This document shows positions 46,841-55,623 of a DNA stretch of 64,000 nucleotides, piece after piece. Position numbers and translations under genes: made by a program. The DNA comes from Rhizobium sp. L1K21 (GTDB lineage: Bacteria; Pseudomonadota; Alphaproteobacteria; Rhizobiales; Rhizobiaceae): contig NZ_JAMXLE010000001.1 of the NCBI RefSeq assembly GCF_024055895.1, positions 124,001-188,000 of the forward strand. Reading direction: 5' to 3'. Numbering within the stretch: the first letter of the stretch is position 1; each line of letters opens with the position of its first letter. Below the pieces are notes generated by a model that was given only the letters and a program-made list of their open reading frames with translations, searched no databases and was not told where the DNA came from.

Positions 46841-49384
46841 ATGAAGCAGTCCCGCCTTGCTCTTTCCTTTCGCCTTGCCCTTCGCGAAATGCGTGGCGGT
46901 TTGCGGGGTTTTTACATTTTTCTCGCCTGCATCGCACTCGGCACCGCAGCCATTGCCGCGGTGAATTCCGTTTCGCAGTCGGTAACGTCCTCGATATCAG
47001 AGCGTGGGCAATCGGTTCTGGGGGGCGATATTCGTTTCGCGCTCAACAATCGTCCGGCCAAGGATGAGGAGCTTGCTTATGTCGACAGTCTTGGCGATCT
47101 GGCCGTTTCCAGCAATCTCCGCTCCATGTCGCGCAGTGTTGATGGTTCAGAGCAAAGCCTGAGCGAAATCAAGGCCGTCGATCCAGCGCAGTATCCGCTC
47201 TATGGAACGCTGGAGACGACGCCAGCGGCTGATTTGCCGGATCTGCTTGGCGAAAAGGACGGTCGCTTCGGCGCTATCGCTGCTCCCGCGCTTCTTGAGA
47301 GATTGAAGCTGAACGTGGGCGATCCGTTGCGTCTAGGCAATCTGACATTCGACATTCGCGCCGTTATCGACAACGAGCCGGATGCGCTTTCAGAAACCAT
47401 CGGTTTTGCGCCGCGCCTGATGATCAGCGGTGATGCGCTGAACGCCTCGGGTCTCGTGCAGACCGGCTCGCTCATCCGCTACGATTACAAGGTCCGCTTC
47501 ACAGGGGCAAAACCCAGCCTGAAAGCCATTGAGAGCGAGGCGAAGGCGAAGTTTCCGGACGCCGGCTGGTCCATTCGCTCCAGCGCCAATGCAGCGCCTG
47601 CACTGTCGGAAAATATCGAGCGGTTTTCGCAGTTTCTGACCCTTGTCGGGCTTACCGCGTTGATTGCGGGCGGTGTCGGGGTTGCCAATGCGGTGCGTGC
47701 CTATCTCGATTCCAAACGTTCGGTGATTGCCACCTTCAAATGCCTCGGCGCGCCGGCCTCCACGATCACGGAAATCTATCTGATCCAGATCGCGCTTATT
47801 GCGCTTGTCGGCATCATCATTGGGCTGATACTGGGTGCGGTCGCGCCGCTGATTGCCAATAGCTATCTCGCAGCCTTCCTGCCTGTGCAAACGGGTTTCA
47901 GGCTCTATCCGGGCGCGCTCGGACTGGCCGCACTTTTTGGCGTCCTGACCGCGCTCGCCTTTGCCATTTTGCCGCTCGGCCAGGCGCGCAAAGTGCCGGC
48001 CACGGCGCTCTTCCGCGAGCAAAGCTTCGACAAGAGTGGATGGCCAGAGTTTGCCTATCTAGTTGCCGCCGCAGTCCTTTTTCTGGCGATTGGTGCGCTT
48101 GCCATCGCGGCGGCGGAGGATCGCATGATTGCGGCTTACTTCCTGGGCGCCATCGCGGCCATTTTCGTGGTCCTGCGCCTTGTTGCTGTTGGTATCGCCT
48201 GGATCGCGCGAAAGGCTCCGCGCTCGTCTTCGCCAACACTGCGCTTGGCGGTCGATAATATTCATAGGCCGGGGGCGCTGACGACGCCCGTCATCCTTTC
48301 GCTCGGCCTTGGCCTCACATTGCTGGTGACACTGTCTCTTGTCGATGGCAACTTACGGCAGGCCTTGACGGCAAGTCTGCCGCAGCGCGCGCCGGACTAT
48401 TTCTTCGTCGATATCCAGTCGGGTGACATTGATGGTTTCCGTGAAATCATCAAGAAGGATGCGCCGGGCGGCGATCTGGTTGAGGTGCCCATGCTGCGCG
48501 GGCGCATTCTGGAGCTGAATGGAGAGCGGCCCAATCCCGATAACGTGCCGCCGGGCGGACGCTGGGTTCTGCGGGGTGACCGCGGCATCACCTATGACGC
48601 CAACATTCCGGAAAATTCCACGCTGCAAGCGGGCGAATGGTGGCCGGCCAAGTATGATGGCGAGCCGCTCGTTTCCTTTTCCGAGGAAGAAGCCCGCGAG
48701 CTTGGGCTGAACATCGGTGACACGGTTACCGTCAACGTACTGGGACGCAATATCACCGCTCGGATTGCCAATCTGCGCACTGTCGAGTGGCAAAGCCTGT
48801 CCATCAATTTCGTGATGGTTTTCTCTCCCAACACATTCAGGGGCGCGCCGCATGCCTGGCTGGCTACGCTTGATGTGGGCGAACAGGGGCTTGCACCGGG
48901 CGCCAATATCGTGCGCGATGTAACGAACGCCTATCCGGGCATCACAACGATCGAAGTGAAGGATGCGCTGCAAACAGTCGGTCAGCTGGTCGGGCAATTG
49001 GCAATCGCCATCCGGGCTGCCGGCTCCATTGCACTCGTCACATCCATTCTCGTGCTCGCCGGGGCGCTTGCGGCCGGCAACAGGGCGCGGGTGCATGACG
49101 CTGTTGTGCTGAAGACGCTGGGCGCGACGCGTCGTACGCTGATGAAGGCTTTCATACTGGAATACATGTTGCTTGGTCTATCAGTGGCGCTATTTGCGCT
49201 CGTTGCCGGCGGGCTTGCCGCCTATGCGGTGACGGCGCTGATCATGCAGCTTCCGTCGGCCTTCCTGCCGACCGTGGCCGTCACCACCAGTCTGGTTGCT
49301 CTTATCTTAACGGTCGGCACCGGTTTGCTGGGCACATGGCGTATTCTGGGACAGAAGGCCGCACCGGTGCTGCGGGAGCTTTAG
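46841..49384 (+). CDS. ybbP: ABC transporter permease, YbbP (FtsX/MacB superfamily)
   Basis: The 847-residue permease has an N-terminal helix (RGFYIFLACIALGTAAIAAV), a large periplasmic domain, three helices, a central part with four more, a second periplasmic domain, and three C-terminal FtsX-type helices (ILVLAGALAAGNRARVHDA). This ten-helix layout is specific to YbbP and larger than MacB. The ATG lies one base after ybbA stops. Together with ybbA and tesA it may form a lipid or esterase-related module, an inference from conserved order. Confidence 0.92.
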   Translation: MKQSRLALSFRLALREMRGGLRGFYIFLACIALGTAAIAAVNSVSQSVTSSISERGQSVLGGDIRFALNNRPAKDEELAYVDSLGDLAVSSNLRSMSRSVDGSEQSLSEIKAVDPAQYPLYGTLETTPAADLPDLLGEKDGRFGAIAAPALLERLKLNVGDPLRLGNLTFDIRAVIDNEPDALSETIGFAPRLMISGDALNASGLVQTGSLIRYDYKVRFTGAKPSLKAIESEAKAKFPDAGWSIRSSANAAPALSENIERFSQFLTLVGLTALIAGGVGVANAVRAYLDSKRSVIATFKCLGAPASTITEIYLIQIALIALVGIIIGLILGAVAPLIANSYLAAFLPVQTGFRLYPGALGLAALFGVLTALAFAILPLGQARKVPATALFREQSFDKSGWPEFAYLVAAAVLFLAIGALAIAAAEDRMIAAYFLGAIAAIFVVLRLVAVGIAWIARKAPRSSSPTLRLAVDNIHRPGALTTPVILSLGLGLTLLVTLSLVDGNLRQALTASLPQRAPDYFFVDIQSGDIDGFREIIKKDAPGGDLVEVPMLRGRILELNGERPNPDNVPPGGRWVLRGDRGITYDANIPENSTLQAGEWWPAKYDGEPLVSFSEEEARELGLNIGDTVTVNVLGRNITARIANLRTVEWQSLSINFVMVFSPNTFRGAPHAWLATLDVGEQGLAPGANIVRDVTNAYPGITTIEVKDALQTVGQLVGQLAIAIRAAGSIALVTSILVLAGALAAGNRARVHDAVVLKTLGATRRTLMKAFILEYMLLGLSVALFALVAGGLAAYAVTALIMQLPSAFLPTVAVTTSLVALILTVGTGLLGTWRILGQKAAPVLREL

Positions 49385-49535
49385 CCTCACTGTTTTGTTA
49401 CGATAAATTTAGATGTGCGGCCCTTGCAACGGGGCTGCTATGCCCTCATATTCTACCTGAATACGTAAGCTCCCTTTGGCTGAATGCCGGTTTAAGCGGC
49501 CTTCAGGCATAAACGGAGTTAAACGAGAGGATAAA

Positions 49536-50282
49536 ATGGCTGAACTTCGCAATTTTGAAACCCGGTCGCAAACCGGTGCTATGATTGACGAAGGCCTTCG
49601 CGCTTATATGCTGAAGGTCTACAATCTCATGGCAATTGGTATCGCGATCACCGGTGTTGCTGCTTATGGACTCTTTTCCATGGCAACAGTCACCGATGCG
49701 TCGGGCAATCTTGGGCTGACCAGCCTTGGTGCGACGCTCTACACAAGTCCGCTGCGCTGGGTCGTGATCTTCGCACCCTTGGCGCTGGTCTTTTACCTGA
49801 GCTTCCGCGTTCACAAGATGTCCGTGTCGGCCGCGCAGACCACATTCTGGGTCTATGCCGCGCTGATGGGTGCATCCCTGTCGTCGCTGATGCTCATCTA
49901 TACGGGCGAAAGCATCGTGCAAACCTTCTTCGTGACGGCGGCTTCTTTTGGTGCCCTGTCGCTTTACGGTTACACGACCAAGCGTGACCTTTCCGCCATG
50001 GGCTCTTTCATGGTCATGGGTCTGTTCGGACTGATCATTGCGTCGCTCGTCAACATCTTCCTGCAGTCTTCCGGCCTGCAGTGGGCGATCTCGGTTCTCG
50101 GCGTGGTCATCTTCGCCGGCCTGACCGCTTGGGATACGCAGAAGATCAAGGAAATGTACTACGAAGGTGACGGTGCCGAGGTTGCTGGCCGCAAGGCTAT
50201 CATGGGTGCGCTGACGCTCTACCTCGATTTCGTCAACCTGTTCGTTTTCCTTCTGCGCTTCATGGGCAACTCGCGCAACTAA
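49536..50282 (+). CDS. Bax inhibitor-1/YccA-family membrane protein
   Basis: A 248-residue protein with seven predicted helices and BI-1 motifs, including FETRSQTGAMIDEGLRAYM at the N-terminus, YGYTTKRDLSAMGSFMVMGL and the C-terminal AWDTQKIKEMYYEGDG and LYLDFVNLFVFLLRFMG. Relatives form proton-dependent calcium channels or bind FtsH; the exact role here is unknown. ATG 49536 has GAGAGGA upstream, and the longer frame to 49476 is not needed. It stands alone, with a terminator behind it. Confidence 0.92.
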   Translation: MAELRNFETRSQTGAMIDEGLRAYMLKVYNLMAIGIAITGVAAYGLFSMATVTDASGNLGLTSLGATLYTSPLRWVVIFAPLALVFYLSFRVHKMSVSAAQTTFWVYAALMGASLSSLMLIYTGESIVQTFFVTAASFGALSLYGYTTKRDLSAMGSFMVMGLFGLIIASLVNIFLQSSGLQWAISVLGVVIFAGLTAWDTQKIKEMYYEGDGAEVAGRKAIMGALTLYLDFVNLFVFLLRFMGNSRN

Positions 50283-50313
50283 TTGCGGAAGACCCAAGGT
50301 TTTCAAGAATGCG

Positions 50314-50342
50314 AAAGGCGGCCCCGGAGGCCGCCTTTTTTG
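50314..50342 (+). terminator. Rho-independent terminator after the Bax inhibitor-like gene
   Basis: AAAGGCGGCC (50314-50323) and GGCCGCCTTT (50329-50338) form a ten-bp stem with a CCGGA-type loop, followed by TTTTTT. It is likely to serve also the convergent chemoreceptor gene, since the A-run on the other side is shorter. Confidence 0.88.
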
Positions 50343-50363
50343 TTGCTTTTAGACCTGGCTTGA

Positions 50364-52703
50364 TCAAGCGCTCAGGCGGGCGTTTTCCGGTGCCGTGGTC
50401 CTTGCCATTCTGTTCGCCTGCTCCAGCTGAAATTGGCTGATCAGCTGGCGCAACATGGTGGATTCCTTGGCCAACGCCGCGCTGGCTGCGTTGGTTTCTT
50501 CCACCATGGCAGCGTTCTGCTGCGTCACCTGGTCCATCTGGTTGACGGCCGTGTTGACTTCGGAGAGACCCACGGACTGCTCACGTGCAGACGTTGCGAT
50601 TGCTTCCATGTGCTGATTGATGTCGGCGACATGATCCACAATCGTCTTCAGGGCATTGCCGGTATCGGTCACCAGCTTCACGCCATTTTCCACCTCATGG
50701 GTTGAATGCTCGATCAGGTCCTTGATCTCCTTGGCGGCCTTGGCGGAACGTTGTGCCAGTTCGCGGACCTCCTGGGCGACGACTGCAAAACCCTTGCCGG
50801 CCTCACCAGCGCGGGCAGCCTCGACGCCGGCATTCAAGGCCAGCAGGTTGGTCTGGAAGGCGATTTCGTCAATCACGCTAATGATATTGGCGATCTGGCC
50901 GGATGCGGTCTCGATGCGATGCATCGCGTTGACCGCGTTGGCGACCACCTCTGACGACTGTGTGGCGTTCTGGTTTGCCTTGACAGCCACGCTGCGGGCT
51001 TCTTCGGCCCGTTGTGTCGAGCTTGTGACATTCGACGTAATTTCATCGAGCGCAGCTGCGGTTTCTTCCAATGATGCGGCCTGTTGCTCGGTGCGCTTGG
51101 ACAGATCGTCGGCACCGATGCTGATTTCGCGCGAGCCGCTGTCGATCGTCAGCGCCGCCTGTGCTACTGTTGAGAGCGTTCCGGCAAGCTGGCCGACAGC
51201 GCGGTTGAAGTCTGACCGCAAGGTTTCGAACTCACTCGCCAGCGGTGCGTCAATGCGATAGCCCAGATTACCGTCGGCAAGGTGTTTCAGGCCTTCTGCC
51301 AGGGCATTTGTTGCCTGCAGGGTGCGGGCTGCTGTCTGGCGATCGGTCTCGGCAGCGCGTTCGCGGCTCGCTTCCGCCTCCTGCCGCTGCGTCTCGGTTT
51401 GCGCCTCCAGGCTGCGGTTGGCAATCGCGTTGGCGCGGAAGACCTCCACGGCGCTTGCCATGCCTCCAATCTCGTCGATGCGGTCCTTGCCAGGGACGTC
51501 TGTTTCCAGATCTCCGTTTGCCAGACTTTTCATCGCGTTGGTCATTCTTGCGATCGGTGTGGCAATGGAGCGTGCCACGAACCACATGGCGATCGTGCCG
51601 CCCAATGCGATGAGGATGCCGACAACCAGCTGCTTGACGAAATCAGCACTGTTGCGGTCGCTCAGTGCGGAGTTCAGTGCATTCGCCTGGGCAAGCGCCA
51701 CCGTCTTTGGCACGGTCACGATCACCGACCATGGCTTGTCCGTTCGACCAAGTGGAATAGGCGCGAAGGCGGCAAAATTATCCGTGTCGGAAAGAACTTC
51801 ATCAGTCGCACGCTTTGCGGCTTCAATGGCCTGGTCTGCCATGCTTGTTGCGCCCTTGAAGCTCTTGCCGATCAGTTCTGGATGCTCGCTGGATGCAATC
51901 ACAAGGCCGTCGGACGTGATGATGTCGACGGAGGCCTTGCCGTCGTAGACAGAGCCTTTCACGCGTTCCGCCAGCGCCTGGACGAAGCCGAGTTCGAAAT
52001 CCGCGCCCGCAACACCCATGAACTTTCCGTCCACCATGACCGGAACAGACATTGTGGCCAGAAACACGTTCTTGCCTTGTACGATGTAGGGGAGCGGTGC
52101 CAATATGCTCTCCTTGCCGGTCTTGGACGGGCCGATATACCAGCCGCCCTTCATGATCCCATTGGCGTGCAAATCGCTGCTGTCATATTCAACAAGCGGC
52201 TGCAGGGCGATCTTCCCGCCTGCATCGCGCGTCCAATAGGGCAGGAAGCGGCCTGTCGCGTCCGAACCCATGCCTTTATTATTGCGATACGCGCTGTCCG
52301 CGCCATCCAGTGCATTGGGCTCCCAGGCGCTATAGGTGCCGTTGAAACCGGGATTGTCTTTCAGAACATTGAGAAGAATGGCGTTCAACTGAACGCGCCG
52401 GTGTTCCGGCGGTGTATTCTCGGAAGCAGCCGTCGAGACGGCGACCTCAAAGCTGCGCGCCATATTGCGCGCCGCATCGAACGCACCATCCAGCGTCGAG
52501 CGAATGGTTCCTGCCTGCACGCCGGCCAGTCGTCTGAGACTGTCCTTGGTCATGTCGACGGTGAGCTCATTCAGGTTCTCGGAGACATAGGATTGGCTGT
52601 TTTTTGATGAAAACAAACCGAAGCCAACAAGCGCGCTCGTTGCGGACACGACGCAGAGTCCAGACAACAAAGCAATTTTGACATTGATAGATTTAAACTG
52701 CAT
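50364..52703 (-). CDS. Methyl-accepting chemotaxis protein with dCache sensor
   Basis: The 779 residues run: first helix (about 9-30), a double-Cache periplasmic domain (about 40-345, with [19 protein letters not shown] and [19 protein letters not shown]), a second helix (about 365-390, [16 protein letters not shown]), two HAMP-like regions, and the signalling tip (about 600-720) with [20 protein letters not shown] and [13 protein letters not shown]. dCache receptors usually bind amino or organic acids. No CheA/CheW-binding pentapeptide was seen at the end. The upstream 300 bases are AT-rich and likely contain its promoter. Confidence 0.93.
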   Translation of the reverse strand: MQFKSINVKIALLSGLCVVSATSALVGFGLFSSKNSQSYVSENLNELTVDMTKDSLRRLAGVQAGTIRSTLDGAFDAARNMARSFEVAVSTAASENTPPEHRRVQLNAILLNVLKDNPGFNGTYSAWEPNALDGADSAYRNNKGMGSDATGRFLPYWTRDAGGKIALQPLVEYDSSDLHANGIMKGGWYIGPSKTGKESILAPLPYIVQGKNVFLATMSVPVMVDGKFMGVAGADFELGFVQALAERVKGSVYDGKASVDIITSDGLVIASSEHPELIGKSFKGATSMADQAIEAAKRATDEVLSDTDNFAAFAPIPLGRTDKPWSVIVTVPKTVALAQANALNSALSDRNSADFVKQLVVGILIALGGTIAMWFVARSIATPIARMTNAMKSLANGDLETDVPGKDRIDEIGGMASAVEVFRANAIANRSLEAQTETQRQEAEASRERAAETDRQTAARTLQATNALAEGLKHLADGNLGYRIDAPLASEFETLRSDFNRAVGQLAGTLSTVAQAALTIDSGSREISIGADDLSKRTEQQAASLEETAAALDEITSNVTSSTQRAEEARSVAVKANQNATQSSEVVANAVNAMHRIETASGQIANIISVIDEIAFQTNLLALNAGVEAARAGEAGKGFAVVAQEVRELAQRSAKAAKEIKDLIEHSTHEVENGVKLVTDTGNALKTIVDHVADINQHMEAIATSAREQSVGLSEVNTAVNQMDQVTQQNAAMVEETNAASAALAKESTMLRQLISQFQLEQANRMARTTAPENARLSA

Positions 52704-53017
52704 TTTCCCACCACCACGTTTAAAGATGGCAAGATGAGGCTTTAATATTCTTAATTATAAATTAAAATGGAAATATAGCCTATTTAATTCTATTGGCTTT
52801 GACTGACAAAAATCAATTTATCTAGTTTTATACGATTTTTGACGCAATTATGAGACAGTTTTTATTCCAAATTGTTGTTATATGATGTATATCTTCGGTG
52901 GTTGTATTTTGCAATAGCACCAAATGGGTGTGGAAATCAGACTTATCGCGTCTGGACTGTCCAACCGCCGGGGATTAAAATAGGGGAGCGAATCCTGCCT
53001 TTTCATTCCGGTGTAAA
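52704..53017. other. AT-rich divergent intergenic region
   Basis: The 314 bases between the chemoreceptor and the acetyltransferase genes are strongly AT-rich, especially 52740-52910, and unlike the rest of the window. They must contain both promoters. I found no gene, terminator or repeat. Confidence 0.5.
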
Positions 53018-53569
53018 ATGTTCAAAATCCGTGAAGCGCTTGCCGCTGATCTTCCTGCCATTACCTCGATTTATGCAGAATGTGTTCTCAACGATACTGC
53101 GACCTATGAGATTGATGCTCCGGATTTGGGAGAGATGACCAAGCGCTTCGAGACGATCAAGGCTAACGGCTATCCTTATCTGGTTGCCGAGGATGAACAG
53201 GGTGTGGTGCTTGGATATGCCTATGCTTCGGCATTCCGCGGTCGTCCAGCTTATAACTGGCTGGTTGAGGATTCCATTTATCTTGCGCCGGCTGCGCGCG
53301 GCAAGGGCCTTGGCAAAGTGCTGTTGAAGACGCTTCTGGAGCGGTGCAGCGCGCTGGGCTTCCGACAGATGACGGCGGTGATCGGCGGTGCAAGCGCCGG
53401 TTCAATCGCCGTTCATGCCTCGCTCGGTTTCGAACATTGCGGTCGCTTGAAAGCCTCGGGCTTCAAGCATGGAAAGTGGTTGGATACCGTCTTTATGCAG
53501 ATTGCCATGGGGGAGGGGGACAAGACATTGCCCGATCCGAATGTCTATCCGGGCAAGCTTTATCAATAA
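53018..53569 (+). CDS. GNAT N-acetyltransferase, phosphinothricin/methionine sulfone type
   Basis: A 183-residue acetyl-CoA-dependent acetyltransferase with the pattern of the Pat/MddA group: KIREALAADLPAITSIYAEC, then YPYLVAEDEQGVVLGYAYAS, and the acetyl-CoA loop LAPAARGKGLGKVLL. Such enzymes acetylate phosphinothricin, methionine sulfone or sulfoximine, and are common chromosomal detoxification genes. The ATG lies at 53018. It is convergent with the DUF2794 gene, 20 bases away. Confidence 0.88.
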   Translation: MFKIREALAADLPAITSIYAECVLNDTATYEIDAPDLGEMTKRFETIKANGYPYLVAEDEQGVVLGYAYASAFRGRPAYNWLVEDSIYLAPAARGKGLGKVLLKTLLERCSALGFRQMTAVIGGASAGSIAVHASLGFEHCGRLKASGFKHGKWLDTVFMQIAMGEGDKTLPDPNVYPGKLYQ

Positions 53570-53589
53570 TATCCGGTCTCGTCAGGGGC

Positions 53590-53991
53590 TCAGGTGTCTA
53601 CTAGTTTCAAGGCCTTGTCGAATACCTTGAGCACCTGCTTGAGGTCGCCCCCACGTTTGAGCGTTGTTCCGTGCGTGTTGACCACGCTGAAAGCGCCCTG
53701 CTTGTTGGCAAGCTTCGGGTTCTTGATGATCTGGAAAAGCGGCATTTCGCCGGATCTCTTGAAGACGGAAAAGACGGCGACGTCCTTGTTGTGGTCAATG
53801 GCATAGTCACGCCATTCGCCGTCACCCACCATGCGGCCATAGATCCAGAGAATTGCATCAAGCTCGCGGCGGTGAAAGGTCACCGGAAGCGGGTCTTTCG
53901 ACTTCTTGTATTCTCTGAGGTCAATGACATCTGCGTTTTCCCGGCCGGACCTGCCGGACCTCGAGTGGTGCAAATCGGTTTGATCAACCAC
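53590..53991 (-). CDS. DUF2794-domain protein
   Basis: A 133-residue soluble protein typical of Hyphomicrobiales, with PVTFHRRELDAILWIYGRMV, GEWRDYAIDHNKDVAVFS and RSGEMPLFQIIKNPKL. The family has no known function to me. The first 30 residues are poorly conserved, so a later start is possible, but ATG 53991 is the furthest upstream plausible one. It is divergent from the long gap before the flavoprotein operon. Confidence 0.83.
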   Translation of the reverse strand: MVDQTDLHHSRSGRSGRENADVIDLREYKKSKDPLPVTFHRRELDAILWIYGRMVGDGEWRDYAIDHNKDVAVFSVFKRSGEMPLFQIIKNPKLANKQGAFSVVNTHGTTLKRGGDLKQVLKVFDKALKLVDT

Positions 53992-54373
53992 GCAGTGCTC
54001 CTTCTGCGGTTATGTCATTTGGATGACAGTGTGCCTGATTGATATAGAAATGCAAGCCATGCATCCCGGTTTTTACCGCCTTCATCCAACCCGTGTATCG
54101 CCCTATTTCAAACAAAACCTTGCCTCAATCGGCTGGCAATTTTCGATGGCGTATCGGGGAGACCAGACACGGCGTTGCCGAGTCGATTGCTTAAAGCGGG
54201 GGTTTCTCAGACATCGCCCGGTCCGGTCTCGCCGCCCCTAACCCCAGCCCCTTGCGAGTGCCGGACCGGCTCTCCTTCCTTATCCCTCCTCACGCTTCTG
54301 GTAGAGTTGAACAACATATTGTTATTGCCTTATGTGTTTACGGGATCGTTGAGGCCGCATAGATTGCGCGGCC
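53992..54373. other. Intergenic region with inverted repeat and candidate operator
   Basis: These 382 bases hold no gene I can support. A widely spaced inverted repeat CCGGTCCGG (54218-54226) / CCGGACCGG (54261-54269) encloses a C-rich tract with runs of four C at 54235-54251. Closer to the flavoprotein gene, AACAA-CATA-TTGTT (54310-54323) is a 14-base dyad within AT-rich sequence suited to a promoter-operator. Confidence 0.5.
54218..54269. repeat. Inverted repeat with C-rich centre
   Basis: Nine-base arms CCGGTCCGG and CCGGACCGG flank 34 bases containing three C4 runs. On the minus strand this is G-rich and might fold as a quadruplex with an adjacent GG. Similar C-rich intergenic pieces are common in related genomes, so it may be another dispersed repeat. 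Confidence 0.45.
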
Positions 54374-55483
54374 ATGAAGAGGATCATTCTGGCCGGCGGC
54401 GGTCATGCGCATCTCATCGTGCTCGAACACCTTGCCCGTGAAGCTCTCGGAGCGGTTGAGGTTGTTCTCGTGTCACCGTCGCGATGGCAGTATTATTCGG
54501 GCATGCTGCCCGGCTGGATTGCAGGACATTACCTGAAAGAAGACTGTCGGATCGATCTTCTTCCGCTTGCCGCGCGCGCAGGCGTTCAATTTGTCGAACA
54601 ACGCCTCATTGCCATCGCTGCGGATGCAAGTCAGATCACCTTGGCCGATGGCAGCACGCTGGACTATGACTTTCTCTCCCTCGACATCGGTGCAGAGGCG
54701 CACACGCCCTGGGCGCAGGGCCTTGAAGACAGGCTTACCCCGGCAAAGCCACTCGATCAATTTCAGGTCGCCTGGGAGGCAATGCTTGAAAGCGCAAGGC
54801 AGACAGGCGCTCTCAACCTTGTGACGGTTGGCGGCGGGGCTGCCGGTGTCGAACTTTCCCTCGTTTGCAAGACGGCTCTTGATACTGCGGGTGTTGAAAC
54901 CGGGATGAGCCTCGTCATGGGGCAAAACGGTCTTCTTCATGAGCATGCGCCGGCGGTTCGAAGACGCGCCAGACGGGCGCTCGAAAATATGTGTATCAGG
55001 CTTATCGAAGGGCGTGCGCATGCAGACGGCGGTCAGCTTTGCCTCGCGTCCGGCGCGCGACTTTCGCCGGACAGGATCATTGCCGCCACGGGTGCGACCG
55101 CGCCCGCCTGGCTCGCACAGTCCGGTCTGGCGCTGGATGAAAACGGCTTCGTCATGACGGATGCGCATCTTCGCAGCATATCGCACGCCAATGTGTTTGC
55201 AGCTGGTGATATATCGTCGCGCACTGATGTCAGTTTGCCGCGTTCGGGCGTTCACGCTGTCAAGGCCGGTCCGGTTTTGGCGGGCAATCTGGCGGCGGTC
55301 TGCCGTGCGGGTTCATTGAAGCGATATAAGCCGCGAAAAAGTTCGCTCTACATCATGGCCAGTGGCAAGGAGAGAGCGATTGCCTCCTGGGGCATCTGGT
55401 CCGCCGAGGGACGGCTGATCTGGTGGTGGAAGGATTTTATCGATCGGCGTTTCATGCGCCGGTTTCAGAATGTCGGCGACTGA
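54374..55483 (+). CDS. NADH dehydrogenase-like flavoprotein, 'N-terminal to SelD' type
   Basis: The 369-residue FAD enzyme has the FAD loop ILAGGGHAHLIVLEHLAR, the middle NAD loop LVTVGGGAAGVELSLVCK and the C-terminal FAD motif ANVFAAGDISSR. The GGGHAHL start and the SRWQYYSGMLPGWIAGHY segment are characteristic of the flavoprotein domain found fused to selenophosphate synthase SelD in some organisms. Here it is free-standing and no selD is seen. It has no redox-active CxxxxC pair, so it is NDH-2/SQR-like, probably passing electrons to quinone. The gene precedes the VTT-reductase operon by 140 bases on the same strand. Confidence 0.85.
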   Translation: MKRIILAGGGHAHLIVLEHLAREALGAVEVVLVSPSRWQYYSGMLPGWIAGHYLKEDCRIDLLPLAARAGVQFVEQRLIAIAADASQITLADGSTLDYDFLSLDIGAEAHTPWAQGLEDRLTPAKPLDQFQVAWEAMLESARQTGALNLVTVGGGAAGVELSLVCKTALDTAGVETGMSLVMGQNGLLHEHAPAVRRRARRALENMCIRLIEGRAHADGGQLCLASGARLSPDRIIAATGATAPAWLAQSGLALDENGFVMTDAHLRSISHANVFAAGDISSRTDVSLPRSGVHAVKAGPVLAGNLAAVCRAGSLKRYKPRKSSLYIMASGKERAIASWGIWSAEGRLIWWWKDFIDRRFMRRFQNVGD

Positions 55484-55623
55484 GAGGCGATGGGTTTCAC
55501 GCTTTTTTGAAGTTGCTTGATGAGGCTTTTGGGATCAATTGTGCCAGTGTAGGCTGAAAGAAGAGTGAGGCGCCGGTGTGTCAGGAAAAGTGACATCATC
55601 GTCGGCTTCCGCGGAGGCAAGCA

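Noticed and set aside
51282-52607. Open frame of 441 codons on the plus strand
   Set aside because: Antisense to the chemoreceptor gene; no recognisable protein pattern.
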